Assembly (NCBI GenBank): GCA_964395765.1
Contig: CAYNCU010000046.1
Coordinates: 1 to 21,733 of the forward strand
Length of the DNA stretch: 21,733 nt
Direction of reading: 5' to 3'
Source: DATDPY01 sp964395765
GTDB lineage: Bacteria; Bacteroidota; Bacteroidia; Cytophagales; Cyclobacteriaceae
Shown here: in pieces, positions 14,675 to 21,733 of the stretch
Position numbering within the stretch: position 1 is the first letter of the stretch
Layout of the letters: each line of letters opens with the position of its first letter
Made by a program: the position numbers and the translations under genes
Notes under the pieces: generated by a model
What the model saw: the letters and a program-made list of their open reading frames with translations, nothing else
What the model was told of the DNA's origin: nothing
The model's database searches: none

Positions 14675-17600
14675 TTATTGGGAGGTAGATTGAAGCCTTT
14701 TAAAGTAATCATTCACTTCTTTTTTATAATACGGATTCAATTTCGGGGGTACGGTCTGTAATAATTCAACTTCCTTTTCTTTTACATTCAGATATTCCTG
14801 TAAGGCAGGCGGAACTTTAAATTTAACGTTTTTAGCATGTACTCCTTCCCTTTCCTGGTCAAGTTCCTGTTCCCGCATGGCTTTTTCGGATTCAAGTAAT
14901 CGAACCTGAATATCCTTTTGCCTGTTAATTAATTGTTGAGTAATATTTTTATTAACAAGATCCAGTTCACTTTCTTTCATTTTTTTAATTAAATCATCTG
15001 ATGACCCATCTCCGGATTCCTTGTTAAGGCTCTTTTGTCTTTCTTCTTCAAACATATGCCTGATTTTTTCCTGTTCTGCAGCTAACCTTGCTACTTCTTC
15101 CGAAAATTCCCTTCCTGTCTTTCCACTTTTCTTTAATTGACTGATTTCCTGGTTTAATTGTTCCTGTAATTCGCTCATATCCTCCTCATTGCCTTTTTGT
15201 TTTGATTTGGAGGGTATTCCCATCATGGAGGCCAGTTGTTGTTGCATCGCTGACATAACATCCTGAAGCAATAATGCAAGATCATTCATCGAAGTCATGG
15301 AAAATTGTTGTAATCCGCTAGCTTCCGCTTTTTTACGTTCTTTCAGTGCATCCGTACTTTGATCAATGTATTGATTCATTTCCCCTATTTTTCGGGTAAT
15401 AAAGGAGGAAATCATCACTTCCCTGGAAGCTAATGACATCAGGCTGTCCTCAACAATTTTCGATTCATCACGGATATTCAACTGTTCCTGGGAAAGTTCG
15501 TTAAACCGGGGATCACTTAAATTTATATTTCGTATGTTATCCATTAAATCCTCTTGTTCGAATGAAAGTTTCAGTAGATTATCAAGAATTCCCCTGAGGT
15601 CTCCCAGGTCTTCCTGTACTGATGACATTTCACCGCTCATCTCCATTTTGCCTAACTTATCTGCCAGCTGTTTCAATTGCTCAGCCGCCTGTTTTTGCGC
15701 CTGTGAAGCATTCTTCCTGGATCCCTGCTGAAGATTTTCCGATGCATTCTTCTGCTGCTGTTGAACATTTTTCTCTTCATCCATAGTGTTTTCAACCGGG
15801 AATGGCGATTTAAGATCCTGGTTTAAATCAAGCATTTCTTCAATGTTTTTCCTCGCATCCTGAAAATCATTATTCAGCTTTTCCTGGGTCTTGGAAAGAT
15901 CATTAATGTCGTTCTTTTTATCTTCGGTAGAATTTGAGAGGCTGTCCTGAACTTTCTGAATATTATTTATTTGATTTACGGTTTCATCCAGTTTGCTTTC
16001 ATACTTTAATCTTTTATACAGCTCAACAGATCGTTCCAGGTTTTTTATCAGGTTGTCATTTTTGTAATTTATTTTATCGATCAGATCTTTAACATCATCA
16101 ACACTTTTATTTTCATCAAGTAATTTGTTTAATTCATCCAATAATTTTTTTGTGTCGTTGTCCATCAGATCGTTAAAGAGCGATTCCAGTTCCTGTGTCT
16201 TTTCTTTTATTTTTTCGCTTTGATTTTTAAATCGATCCATCTTAAGAATATTAGCCTGATAGAGTTCCTGAAGTTTTTTAATTTTATCTTCAAGTTCCTT
16301 TTTTTCCTTTGCCAGTTCTTCAATCATTTTACGGTCCTGCCAATCCATCTCTCTTTTTCCTTTGAGTCTGTCCTCTAGTTCATTTAACTGATCCCGGAAT
16401 TTCTGTGCTTCCTGTACATTCTTATCTAGCTGATTTTCAGAGTTTTGTGATGAAGTTGCCAATTCTTCCTGCATTTCTTTTTGTCCGGGAATTCTGAAAA
16501 GATACACCCCGGTTTTCGAAGCTTTCGGTCCTTTTATTCCATCATTATCACGAACCTGTACATAATATTCAAGCTTGTCAGATTCCCTTAAATGCAGGCT
16601 GTCGAGATTCCAGTGAAAATAAAAATTCTGTGATGTTTCGGAATTGGTAATGGAGATAGGAAGTGAGTGGAAGGGGGAATTTCCATTATCATCATTGATC
16701 CTGTAATATAATTTTAAATCAGTGAATCCGTGATCGTCATTTATATTTCCCCCGAGAATTAAGTACTGATAAAGAACCGTATCCTGATATTGATGCAATG
16801 AAATACTTGGAAATTCATCAGGGATGGCATCGATATGAAAACGGATTTTATCCTTGTTCCGGGCATATGCATTGGTTAGATGGATTTCGTAATCATCTCC
16901 GGCCAGGAATCTTTTTTTCAAGGAGTATTTCTGGGGACCATCCCTGTGAAGTTGAACAAAGGAACTGTCATGTTCAAATTCAAATGAAACACTGTCTGCG
17001 TAAAGGGTTTCAAAATTCCAATGTACGAAGGTTCCTTCAGGGATTTGAAAATTACCGATATTGCTGAAAGACTCAGGTTTCATGTGAAGATAACCGGGAT
17101 AATTCAGCTGCACTTTGAAATTTTTAATATTGGGACGATTATGAACCTTGAGGGTATAATCGGCAGATCTGTATCCGGCAGCTTCAAAATGAAAGTTAAT
17201 ATTGTCAATCAGGTTTCTGAACGTATAATTATAGGTACCGTTGTCAGGAACTATTCTTAATTTTTTATCAGCACTCACAAGGTAAACTTCATCAGGAATT
17301 GAAGATCCTTCTATTTTAGCCTTCAAATCGAAGTCTTCATTTTTAAATGAGGTAAGATTTTTATTTAATACAGTAAAAGTAAATGGGGCCTGTACCGGAA
17401 AATATTCACTGTAATGGATGATCCTTTTAGAACTGTCATTTAAAAGGCCCGGCGATATCAGGCTGGTCAAAAAAATCAGAAGGATGGGAATCACAGCGTA
17501 AACCGCATACCTTTGATTTTCTTTAAAACTGATCGCCTGGCTGAAACTTATATCCCCGATCTGACTTGATTTTTGATCGATGCTGGCCAGGATTAGCGAT

Positions 17601-17965
17601 TGGTCAAAAAATTTAATTGATTGTAACTGAATGATATTCAATAACTTGTCTCTAATCCCCGGGAAAAAACTTCCAATCTGGCTGGCGGCGGCCTCATCGG
17701 AAATTTGCATTGGCGAATAAAACACCCGGAAAAGAGGCAGTAAAATCATTTTGAAAAAAAGAAAAGCCATTAGTCCAACGTAAGAATAGAACAGGAATGC
17801 CCTTACCCAAAAGTTCCAGTTGACCAGGTGTTCGAGGAGTGCATAAAATAAATAAACAAATAATAACATACCACACGAAAGCAGTACGCCTTTCAGAAGG
17901 AGATTGAAATAGTATTTTCTTTTATAAACCTGGATCCTTTTCTCTATACTGTTGACCTTCTCCAT
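14675..17965 (-). CDS. DUF4175-family membrane protein with long coiled-coil region
   Basis: The 1096-residue protein has three hydrophobic segments near the N-terminus (~20-45, 52-80 and 153-172). A beta-rich probably periplasmic region follows to ~500, with Ig-like strands such as PNIKNFKVQLNYPGYL. The Gln/Glu/Lys-rich coiled coil runs from ~505 to 1070. This arrangement matches the DUF4175 family as found in Bacteroidota. Its function is not established; an envelope or cell-surface scaffolding role is likely from the topology. It starts the tightly spaced DUF4175-ATPase-ybeY-mnmG cluster, after a 400-bp gap that should hold the promoter. Such long coils can act as stalks or tethers, but that is inference. 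Confidence 0.8.
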   Translation of the reverse strand: MEKVNSIEKRIQVYKRKYYFNLLLKGVLLSCGMLLFVYLFYALLEHLVNWNFWVRAFLFYSYVGLMAFLFFKMILLPLFRVFYSPMQISDEAAASQIGSFFPGIRDKLLNIIQLQSIKFFDQSLILASIDQKSSQIGDISFSQAISFKENQRYAVYAVIPILLIFLTSLISPGLLNDSSKRIIHYSEYFPVQAPFTFTVLNKNLTSFKNEDFDLKAKIEGSSIPDEVYLVSADKKLRIVPDNGTYNYTFRNLIDNINFHFEAAGYRSADYTLKVHNRPNIKNFKVQLNYPGYLHMKPESFSNIGNFQIPEGTFVHWNFETLYADSVSFEFEHDSSFVQLHRDGPQKYSLKKRFLAGDDYEIHLTNAYARNKDKIRFHIDAIPDEFPSISLHQYQDTVLYQYLILGGNINDDHGFTDLKLYYRINDDNGNSPFHSLPISITNSETSQNFYFHWNLDSLHLRESDKLEYYVQVRDNDGIKGPKASKTGVYLFRIPGQKEMQEELATSSQNSENQLDKNVQEAQKFRDQLNELEDRLKGKREMDWQDRKMIEELAKEKKELEDKIKKLQELYQANILKMDRFKNQSEKIKEKTQELESLFNDLMDNDTKKLLDELNKLLDENKSVDDVKDLIDKINYKNDNLIKNLERSVELYKRLKYESKLDETVNQINNIQKVQDSLSNSTEDKKNDINDLSKTQEKLNNDFQDARKNIEEMLDLNQDLKSPFPVENTMDEEKNVQQQQKNASENLQQGSRKNASQAQKQAAEQLKQLADKLGKMEMSGEMSSVQEDLGDLRGILDNLLKLSFEQEDLMDNIRNINLSDPRFNELSQEQLNIRDESKIVEDSLMSLASREVMISSFITRKIGEMNQYIDQSTDALKERKKAEASGLQQFSMTSMNDLALLLQDVMSAMQQQLASMMGIPSKSKQKGNEEDMSELQEQLNQEISQLKKSGKTGREFSEEVARLAAEQEKIRHMFEEERQKSLNKESGDGSSDDLIKKMKESELDLVNKNITQQLINRQKDIQVRLLESEKAMREQELDQEREGVHAKNVKFKVPPALQEYLNVKEKEVELLQTVPPKLNPYYKKEVNDYFKRLQSTSQ

Positions 17966-18365
17966 CTAAGGATTTTTGTTGTTATAATGATTTACCGGGT
18001 ATCGCAGAATAAATTACAGGATTATCTTGTACCCAACGAAAGTGTAACCTGATTATAAGGCGATGAATTGAATTTTGTATTCTGTTTATCATAAGTGCAT
18101 TAAAAACCGCCACTTTTTTAAAGGTTTTGGTGGGTATTGTATATATCAAAATTTTGAAATGCTTATACATTATCGGGGGATACACTATCCACTCACAACG
18201 CATTATTAGGATACGAAAATTATTATTTAATGTTTGGGCAGACATTAAAGTAATTTACACTCAAATCAATCTTTATAATCAGGGAATCCCATATTAATAA
18301 TTATAGTAATTAAAATAACACGAAATCCCCGATCAATCAATCCGTAAGCGTATAAATTTACTAAA
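17966..18365. other. Intergenic region without a supported gene
   Basis: This 400-bp AT-rich gap lies upstream of the DUF4175 gene and downstream of the 119-residue unknown gene, all on the minus strand. An 87-codon minus frame (17982-18245) has no recognisable family, low-complexity composition and a position expected for untranslated leader, so I do not call it. A weak hairpin (AAAACC at 18103-18108 with GGTTTT at 18123-18128, followed on the minus strand by T) might end the upstream transcript. I see no RNA gene, DnaA box or parS site here. Confidence 0.4.
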
Positions 18366-18725
18366 TCAACGCTGCCAGTTAAATTCCTGTTCGAAATAAT
18401 CAATAATATTCATTTTAAGCAGGGTTTCCTGCTCTAAAAGGTCTATATGTGGAAGTTTTTTGATAAGTTTCCAGTGAGGCCATCCATCCTGATCATGACC
18501 TTCCAGCTCATAATATCCGGACAGGCTCAGGACTTTACATATGGCAATATGGATCAAATCCTGTTTTTCTTCTTTGGTAAACATTTTTTTACCCTTTCCA
18601 AGCTCGTTTACACCAATGAGAAAGAGTACCCCATTTAGATCTTTTGGTTTTTTCCCCACTGTTTTTCCGATCCTGTCAAGTAAATTATTCCAGTTCCGGT
18701 GAAATTCAAGATCTTTTTTAAACAT
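18366..18725 (-). CDS. Conserved-looking hypothetical protein, 119 residues
   Basis: I do not recognise a named family. The protein is mixed alpha/beta, soluble, with no signal peptide or membrane segment. It contains LNGVLFLIGVNELGKGKKMFTKEEKQDLIHIAICKVLSLSGYYELEGHDQDGWPHW, which reads like a real conserved domain rather than a chance frame. Its start overlaps the end of the AhpD-like gene by 8 bp, so the two are translationally coupled and probably function together. Coding composition matches its neighbours. Confidence 0.75.
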   Translation of the reverse strand: MFKKDLEFHRNWNNLLDRIGKTVGKKPKDLNGVLFLIGVNELGKGKKMFTKEEKQDLIHIAICKVLSLSGYYELEGHDQDGWPHWKLIKKLPHIDLLEQETLLKMNIIDYFEQEFNWQR

Positions 18726-19071
18726 GACTTTCGAGTGCCTCCCAGTATTCTGTCGCCCTCCTCAGATGGGGTATTACGATGGTCCCTCCCACTAATAATC
18801 CTATGGCCAGGGCTTCAAATATTTCATTCTTTGAAAATTTCATCTCAAAACATTTTCCAAGGTGATATTTGACGCAATCATCGCATCGCAGCACCAGGGA
18901 GCTGGTCAGACCAAGCAATTCTTTGGTTTTGCTGTCCAGGGCACCGTCCTGATAAGAAATGGTATCGAGGTTAAACAATCTTTTAATTACCAGGTTGTCA
19001 GACGCCAGGATCTTTTCGTTCATTTTCTCTCGATACTCATTAAACTGTAACACCTGATCCATAGTCTTCAA
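18718..19071 (-). CDS. Carboxymuconolactone decarboxylase/AhpD-like family protein
   Basis: The 117-residue all-helical protein has the AhpD-type active-site signature CDDCVKYHLGKC: Cys63, Cys66 and His70. It is followed by the family-typical KNEIFEALAIGLLVGGTIVIPHLRRA. Members with this CxxC...H pattern act as small peroxidase or thiol-relay proteins; true decarboxylases of the family lack the CxxC. A role in oxidative-stress defence is likely, but the substrate and reductant are unknown. It is the first gene of a two-gene operon with the 119-residue unknown protein and is divergent from comF. The promoter candidate lies ~100 bp upstream. Confidence 0.85.
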   Translation of the reverse strand: MKTMDQVLQFNEYREKMNEKILASDNLVIKRLFNLDTISYQDGALDSKTKELLGLTSSLVLRCDDCVKYHLGKCFEMKFSKNEIFEALAIGLLVGGTIVIPHLRRATEYWEALESHV

Positions 19072-19168
19072 TATTTAATTTTAGAATGAAATTTTCACCC
19101 ATTCACCACGGGCTTGAACGAGATAATTCTAAGCGGTGAGGTTAAAAAGCTAACCTGCTTGCATTAAA

Positions 19169-19176
19169 CAAAATTA
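19169..19176 (-). promoter_or_regulatory. Candidate Bacteroidota -7 promoter element for the AhpD-like operon
   Basis: On the minus strand TAATTTTG matches TAnnTTTG exactly, about 98 bp before the AhpD-like start. No convincing -33 TTTG is found at the right spacing (only a TGTTTA-like string near 19194-19200), so confidence is low. Confidence 0.3.
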
Positions 19177-19215
19177 ATTGTTAAAATTCAGATTAAACAG
19201 TTTTATTACCAAGCT

Positions 19216-19896
19216 ATGTTTGATTCTTTTCTGTCAATCTTATATCCGAAGATTTGCGTTCACTGCAAACATTCCCTGGTCAGAGGCGAAAGTAATTTAT
19301 GTACTTCCTGCCTTGAAAAACTTCCGGTGAATGAAAGGATCAATGATTTTCATGATTTGAGACGTGATATATTTTCCTCATTCCTTTTTAAAAATCTTTT
19401 CTATTACTTAAAGTTCTATAAAAGCGGATTAGCGCAATCATTGCTTCACCAGATAAAGTATGAAGGCAATACGGAACTGGCCGAGGAGATCGGTTTATGG
19501 TATGGCAGCGAACTGGTAAAAAAAGGATTTAAAGATGCCTTTGACCTGATCATTCCAGTCCCGCTTCATAAGAAGAAGTTACGGAAAAGAGGATATAATC
19601 AATCGGAGTATATTGCCCGGGGACTGCTTAATGTTTTGAATTCGGAAATGGATCTGAAATTACTTTTAAGGGTAGTAAATAACCCTACCCAAACCCATAA
19701 GAACAGAATTGAAAGAATGGAAAATGTTAGCAAAATATTCAGATTGTCTTCCGGCAAGTATTCGGCGGATACTAAAATCCTTTTAGTGGATGATGTCATA
19801 ACAACCGGCGCTACACTCGAATCCTGTGCGAGGGTATTGAAAGATGGAGGATATTCCGACATCAGTTTTGCGACGATTGCCTATGCTAAAAAATAA
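19216..19896 (+). CDS. ComF-family phosphoribosyltransferase-like protein
   Basis: The 226 residues have the ComF/GntX layout. A four-cysteine zinc motif sits at the N-terminus (Cys14/Cys17 and Cys29/Cys32). The 'YKSGLAQSLLHQIKYEGNTELAE' segment and VPLHKKKLRKRGYNQSEYIARGL follow. The PRPP-binding loop ILLVDDVITTGATLESC (189-204) is intact. ComF proteins are linked to DNA uptake in competent bacteria, but in most lineages the role is unproven, and no other competence genes are nearby. It is divergent from the AhpD operon and convergent with the GldJ-like gene, sharing the terminator region. Confidence 0.92.
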   Translation: MFDSFLSILYPKICVHCKHSLVRGESNLCTSCLEKLPVNERINDFHDLRRDIFSSFLFKNLFYYLKFYKSGLAQSLLHQIKYEGNTELAEEIGLWYGSELVKKGFKDAFDLIIPVPLHKKKLRKRGYNQSEYIARGLLNVLNSEMDLKLLLRVVNNPTQTHKNRIERMENVSKIFRLSSGKYSADTKILLVDDVITTGATLESCARVLKDGGYSDISFATIAYAKK

Positions 19897-19919
19897 AAAA
19901 CCCCGGGATTGCCGGGGTT
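19889..19919 (-). terminator. Strong intrinsic terminator between convergent genes
   Basis: AACCCCGG (19899-19906) pairs with CCGGGGTT (19912-19919) across a 5-nt loop. On the minus strand the stem is followed by TTTTTTATTTTTT, a strong U-run, so it ends the GldJ-like transcript 24 bp after its stop codon. On the plus strand the hairpin could also help end comF, but the downstream U-run is poor. Confidence 0.85.
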
Positions 19920-19942
19920 ATAGAAGTATCTTCAATATTCAA

Positions 19943-21148
19943 TTAATGATTTGATCCGGCCCGTATCATGGCGCATCTGAAGCCGATGGTAGCCGTAGCG
20001 GAATCCTCAGCCAGGAAACGACGGGTACCGGGAGACAGCCAATAAGCCACATCTTTCCAGGAGCCGCCTTTATAAACCCTTGCTCTGTTATTGATCAGGG
20101 AGTTATTATTCTGCCAGTCATAGTTCTTTTCTTCGTCCAGAAATCCATTTCTCCGGACAGGGTTTAAGTCATCCATATCCTGAAATGACAGGGGACGATA
20201 GACATCCATGCACCATTCATTCACATTGCCTGCCATATTATAAAGTCCGTAATCGTTGGGTGGATATTCATAGATATAAGCGGTAATCATAGCCCCGTCA
20301 TTCAGTTTTCCGGCGATACCTGCGTAGTCACCACGACCTCTTTTAAAGTTCGCGAGGAATGTACCCATTTCCCTTCCATATGGATTACGTAAAGCATGGC
20401 CATCCCAGGGATATATTCTTTGGTGGGTTTGATTTTCATCGAGCCATTGGGTTCCGATAAGTCCCTGAGCCGCATATTCCCATTCAGCCTCAGTTGGCAA
20501 GCGGTAATCGGGGAGTACTACTCCTGATTCCAACGGGATCCTTCCGCCTGTTTCAGCAGGTTGATCGGTTAGGCCGGCATCCGAAGCGAGTTTATAATTA
20601 ACGACGGCAGTTCTCCAGTTACAATAATCGGTGGCCTGATCCCAGGAAACTCCAACAACAGGATAAAACCTGAAGCCGGGATAACGGAAATAATGATCGC
20701 GGTAAGGATCGTTAAATGCCAGCTCACTTACCCAAACGGTAGTATCCGGTAAAGCATGTTCATAGGTGGTTCTGGGACTGTCAACATTCAGGTAATGCAG
20801 ATATTCCAGCCAGTGAATATTGGCAACCTCAGTTTCATCCATATAAAAAGAGGCAACGGTGACCGTTCTTTCGATATTATCTCTGGAATACATAATATCT
20901 TCCTCAAAAGAACCTAGTACAGCCCGACCGCCTTCTATAAAAACCAAATTCGGTCCTTCCGGCTGCCCTTTAAAATCAGCCACGGTAAAACCGTTCTCGG
21001 AATTATATTCCAACCCGGTGGTTGTACTGTATCTTCCCGGACTAGTAGCTGTAGGATGAGATCCCTTTCCCAAAAAACAACTATTAAGCATAAAGCCTAT
21101 CGCTGCGAAAAGGAAAAGGTTTTTTAACATATCATTTAATTTTTTCAT
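19943..21148 (-). CDS. GldJ-like SUMF1-fold lipoprotein (gliding/type IX secretion)
   Basis: A signal peptide and lipobox ending in MLNSC (Cys24) precede a formylglycine-generating-enzyme (SUMF1) fold at ~66-396. Hallmarks include LVFIEGGRAVLGS, FYMDETEV, PVVGVSWDQATDYCNWR, RLPTEAEWEYAA, YNMAGNVNEWCMD and KGGSWKD. The stretch ALPDTTVWVSELAFNDPYRDHYFRYPGF with STTTGLEYN before it is closer to GldJ than GldK as I recall them. The cysteines that carry FGE catalysis are not in the equivalent KGGSW...GTRR segment, so it is probably structural. At 401 residues it is shorter than F. johnsoniae GldJ (~560). GldL, GldM and GldN are not adjacent, which fits GldJ rather than the gldKLMN operon. It is likely an outer-membrane-associated component of gliding/T9SS. 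Confidence 0.8.
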   Translation of the reverse strand: MKKLNDMLKNLFLFAAIGFMLNSCFLGKGSHPTATSPGRYSTTTGLEYNSENGFTVADFKGQPEGPNLVFIEGGRAVLGSFEEDIMYSRDNIERTVTVASFYMDETEVANIHWLEYLHYLNVDSPRTTYEHALPDTTVWVSELAFNDPYRDHYFRYPGFRFYPVVGVSWDQATDYCNWRTAVVNYKLASDAGLTDQPAETGGRIPLESGVVLPDYRLPTEAEWEYAAQGLIGTQWLDENQTHQRIYPWDGHALRNPYGREMGTFLANFKRGRGDYAGIAGKLNDGAMITAYIYEYPPNDYGLYNMAGNVNEWCMDVYRPLSFQDMDDLNPVRRNGFLDEEKNYDWQNNNSLINNRARVYKGGSWKDVAYWLSPGTRRFLAEDSATATIGFRCAMIRAGSNH

Positions 21149-21475
21149 AAAATCAGATTTTATTCATTACAAAGCCTGTTAAGCTAATCTATTGTGTATC
21201 AGTACTTTATTCTTAATATTTCGCAAATATACCATTAAAAGAACCTAAAAATTCAATTATTATTATAACAAATCCAACTTAAATGTAAAATTTTTAATTA
21301 AAAATTACAATATTCCAAGATTTACCTATATCCAATTTCCGGCAATATAATAAAGTTCAATCGATCATTTTATTGTGCAAACGGCCGGTTTTTTAAAGAT
21401 AAGAATTAATTTTTTTATCTCTTTATTCAAAAGATTTTTTTAAGCTGAAATGAACATAGTTATAAAACAAAGGGT
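21149..21475. other. AT-rich intergenic region, promoter only
   Basis: This 327-bp gap separates the end of mfd from the start of the GldJ-like gene, both on minus. Besides the TATATTTG promoter it holds an A/T palindrome near 21283-21305 (ATTTTTAATTAAAAAT core) and several T-runs after mfd that might end its transcript. A 60-codon plus frame starting at 21450 overlaps mfd antisense and is not a gene. Confidence 0.4.
21224..21256 (-). promoter_or_regulatory. Bacteroidota-type promoter for the GldJ-like gene
   Basis: On the minus strand TATATTTG (21231-21224) matches the -7 consensus TAnnTTTG exactly. A TTG (21256-21254) lies 22 nt upstream as a partial -33 element. Transcription would start near 21217, giving a ~70-nt leader before the ATG at 21148. 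Confidence 0.55.
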
Positions 21476-21733
21476 TTACATTGATTTAATTCCTGAAACA
21501 TCTTCAGCATTGAGGCTCATTCTTTCTAGGGCTTGCATGGCCTTTCCGATGGTATTGATATTTGAAATGGTTAACAAAGGCCTGCCTTTAAGTTCTTTTA
21601 ATATACAATTCCCGGAATGTTTTTTTACATAAAGAAGTATTCCGCCGAAGGTATCCGAATTATAATATTTTTCATTTTTAGATTCTCCGAAATAGGCCTT
21701 TAGGGTATTATTTTTTAAGACGAGTTTTTCGAT
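21476..21733 (-). CDS. mfd: Transcription-repair coupling factor Mfd, C-terminal fragment
   Basis: Reading minus from the window edge, 85 codons are open and end in TAA at 21476-21478. The translation starts IEKLVLKNNTLKAYFGESKN and contains YYNSDTFGGILLYVKKHSG, LKELKGRPLLTISNI and TIGKAMQALERM. This matches the small C-terminal autoinhibitory (TRCF) domain of Bacteroidota Mfd as I remember it. Mfd removes stalled RNA polymerase at DNA lesions and recruits UvrA. The helicase motor and RNA-polymerase-interacting domains lie outside the window, so the call rests on this short domain alone. Nothing suggests truncation other than the window boundary. Confidence 0.7.
   Translation of the reverse strand: MEKLVLKNNTLKAYFGESKNEKYYNSDTFGGILLYVKKHSGNCILKELKGRPLLTISNINTIGKAMQALERMSLNAEDVSGIKSM

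Noticed and set aside
17982..18245. 87-codon minus frame upstream of DUF4175
   Set aside because: Low-complexity composition and no recognisable domain; likely leader or spacer DNA.
21450..21632. 60-codon plus frame near the window end
   Set aside because: It is antisense to the Mfd C-terminal coding sequence, which has clear family resemblance.

Overview
The window looks like chromosomal DNA of a Bacteroidota species, probably Bacteroidales-like. The evidence is moderate to low GC, A/T-rich leaders without Shine-Dalgarno sequences, a TAnnTTTG-type promoter, a GldJ-type SUMF1 lipoprotein, a large DUF4175 protein and lineage-typical lipoproteins. I see no phage, transposon, CRISPR or defence genes. 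The genes are mostly housekeeping or lineage-core. The genus cannot be read from this sequence.

Layout. Positions 1-818 hold the 3' end of a serine-hydrolase (beta-lactamase/PBP fold) gene on +. It converges on a clan GH-A glycoside hydrolase lipoprotein (962-2386, -), and the gap holds a GC-rich array of three ~36-bp hairpin-forming repeats. Next come tRNA-Asn(GTT) (-) with a terminator, a gene-poor gap, an HtrA/DegP-type periplasmic protease (+) and a class II adenosylcobalamin-dependent ribonucleotide reductase (-). A TPR protein (7096-8958, -) follows. A compact minus-strand cluster then runs from 17965 down to 9310: DUF4175 membrane/coiled-coil protein, RsbW-like ATPase, YbeY, MnmG, a methyltransferase and an Ig-like lipoprotein. 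Upstream of it are an AhpD-like protein paired with a small unknown gene (-), ComF (+), a GldJ-like lipoprotein (-) and the C-terminus of Mfd (- , truncated by the window edge).

The most notable content is non-coding. The very AT-rich gap 8959-9309 carries seven near-consensus DnaA boxes (each one mismatch from TTATCCACA) plus weaker ones, and a perfect box lies just outside it at 9440-9448. About 4.5 kb away, between mnmG and ybeY, lie two copies of the ParB/Spo0J centromere site parS, one matching TGTTNCACGTGNAACA exactly and one with 15/16 matches. Together with mnmG (gidA), a classical origin neighbour, this points to the chromosomal replication origin and its partition centromere. Neither dnaA nor parAB is in the window. 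The identification rests on motifs and context and needs skew and replication data.

How the genes fit together. YbeY (rRNA maturation), MnmG (tRNA wobble modification), tRNA-Asn and Mfd serve translation and transcription. NrdJ supplies dNTPs close to the putative origin. HtrA, the lipoproteins, the TPR protein, DUF4175 and the GldJ-like protein belong to the cell envelope, the last to gliding/type IX secretion.
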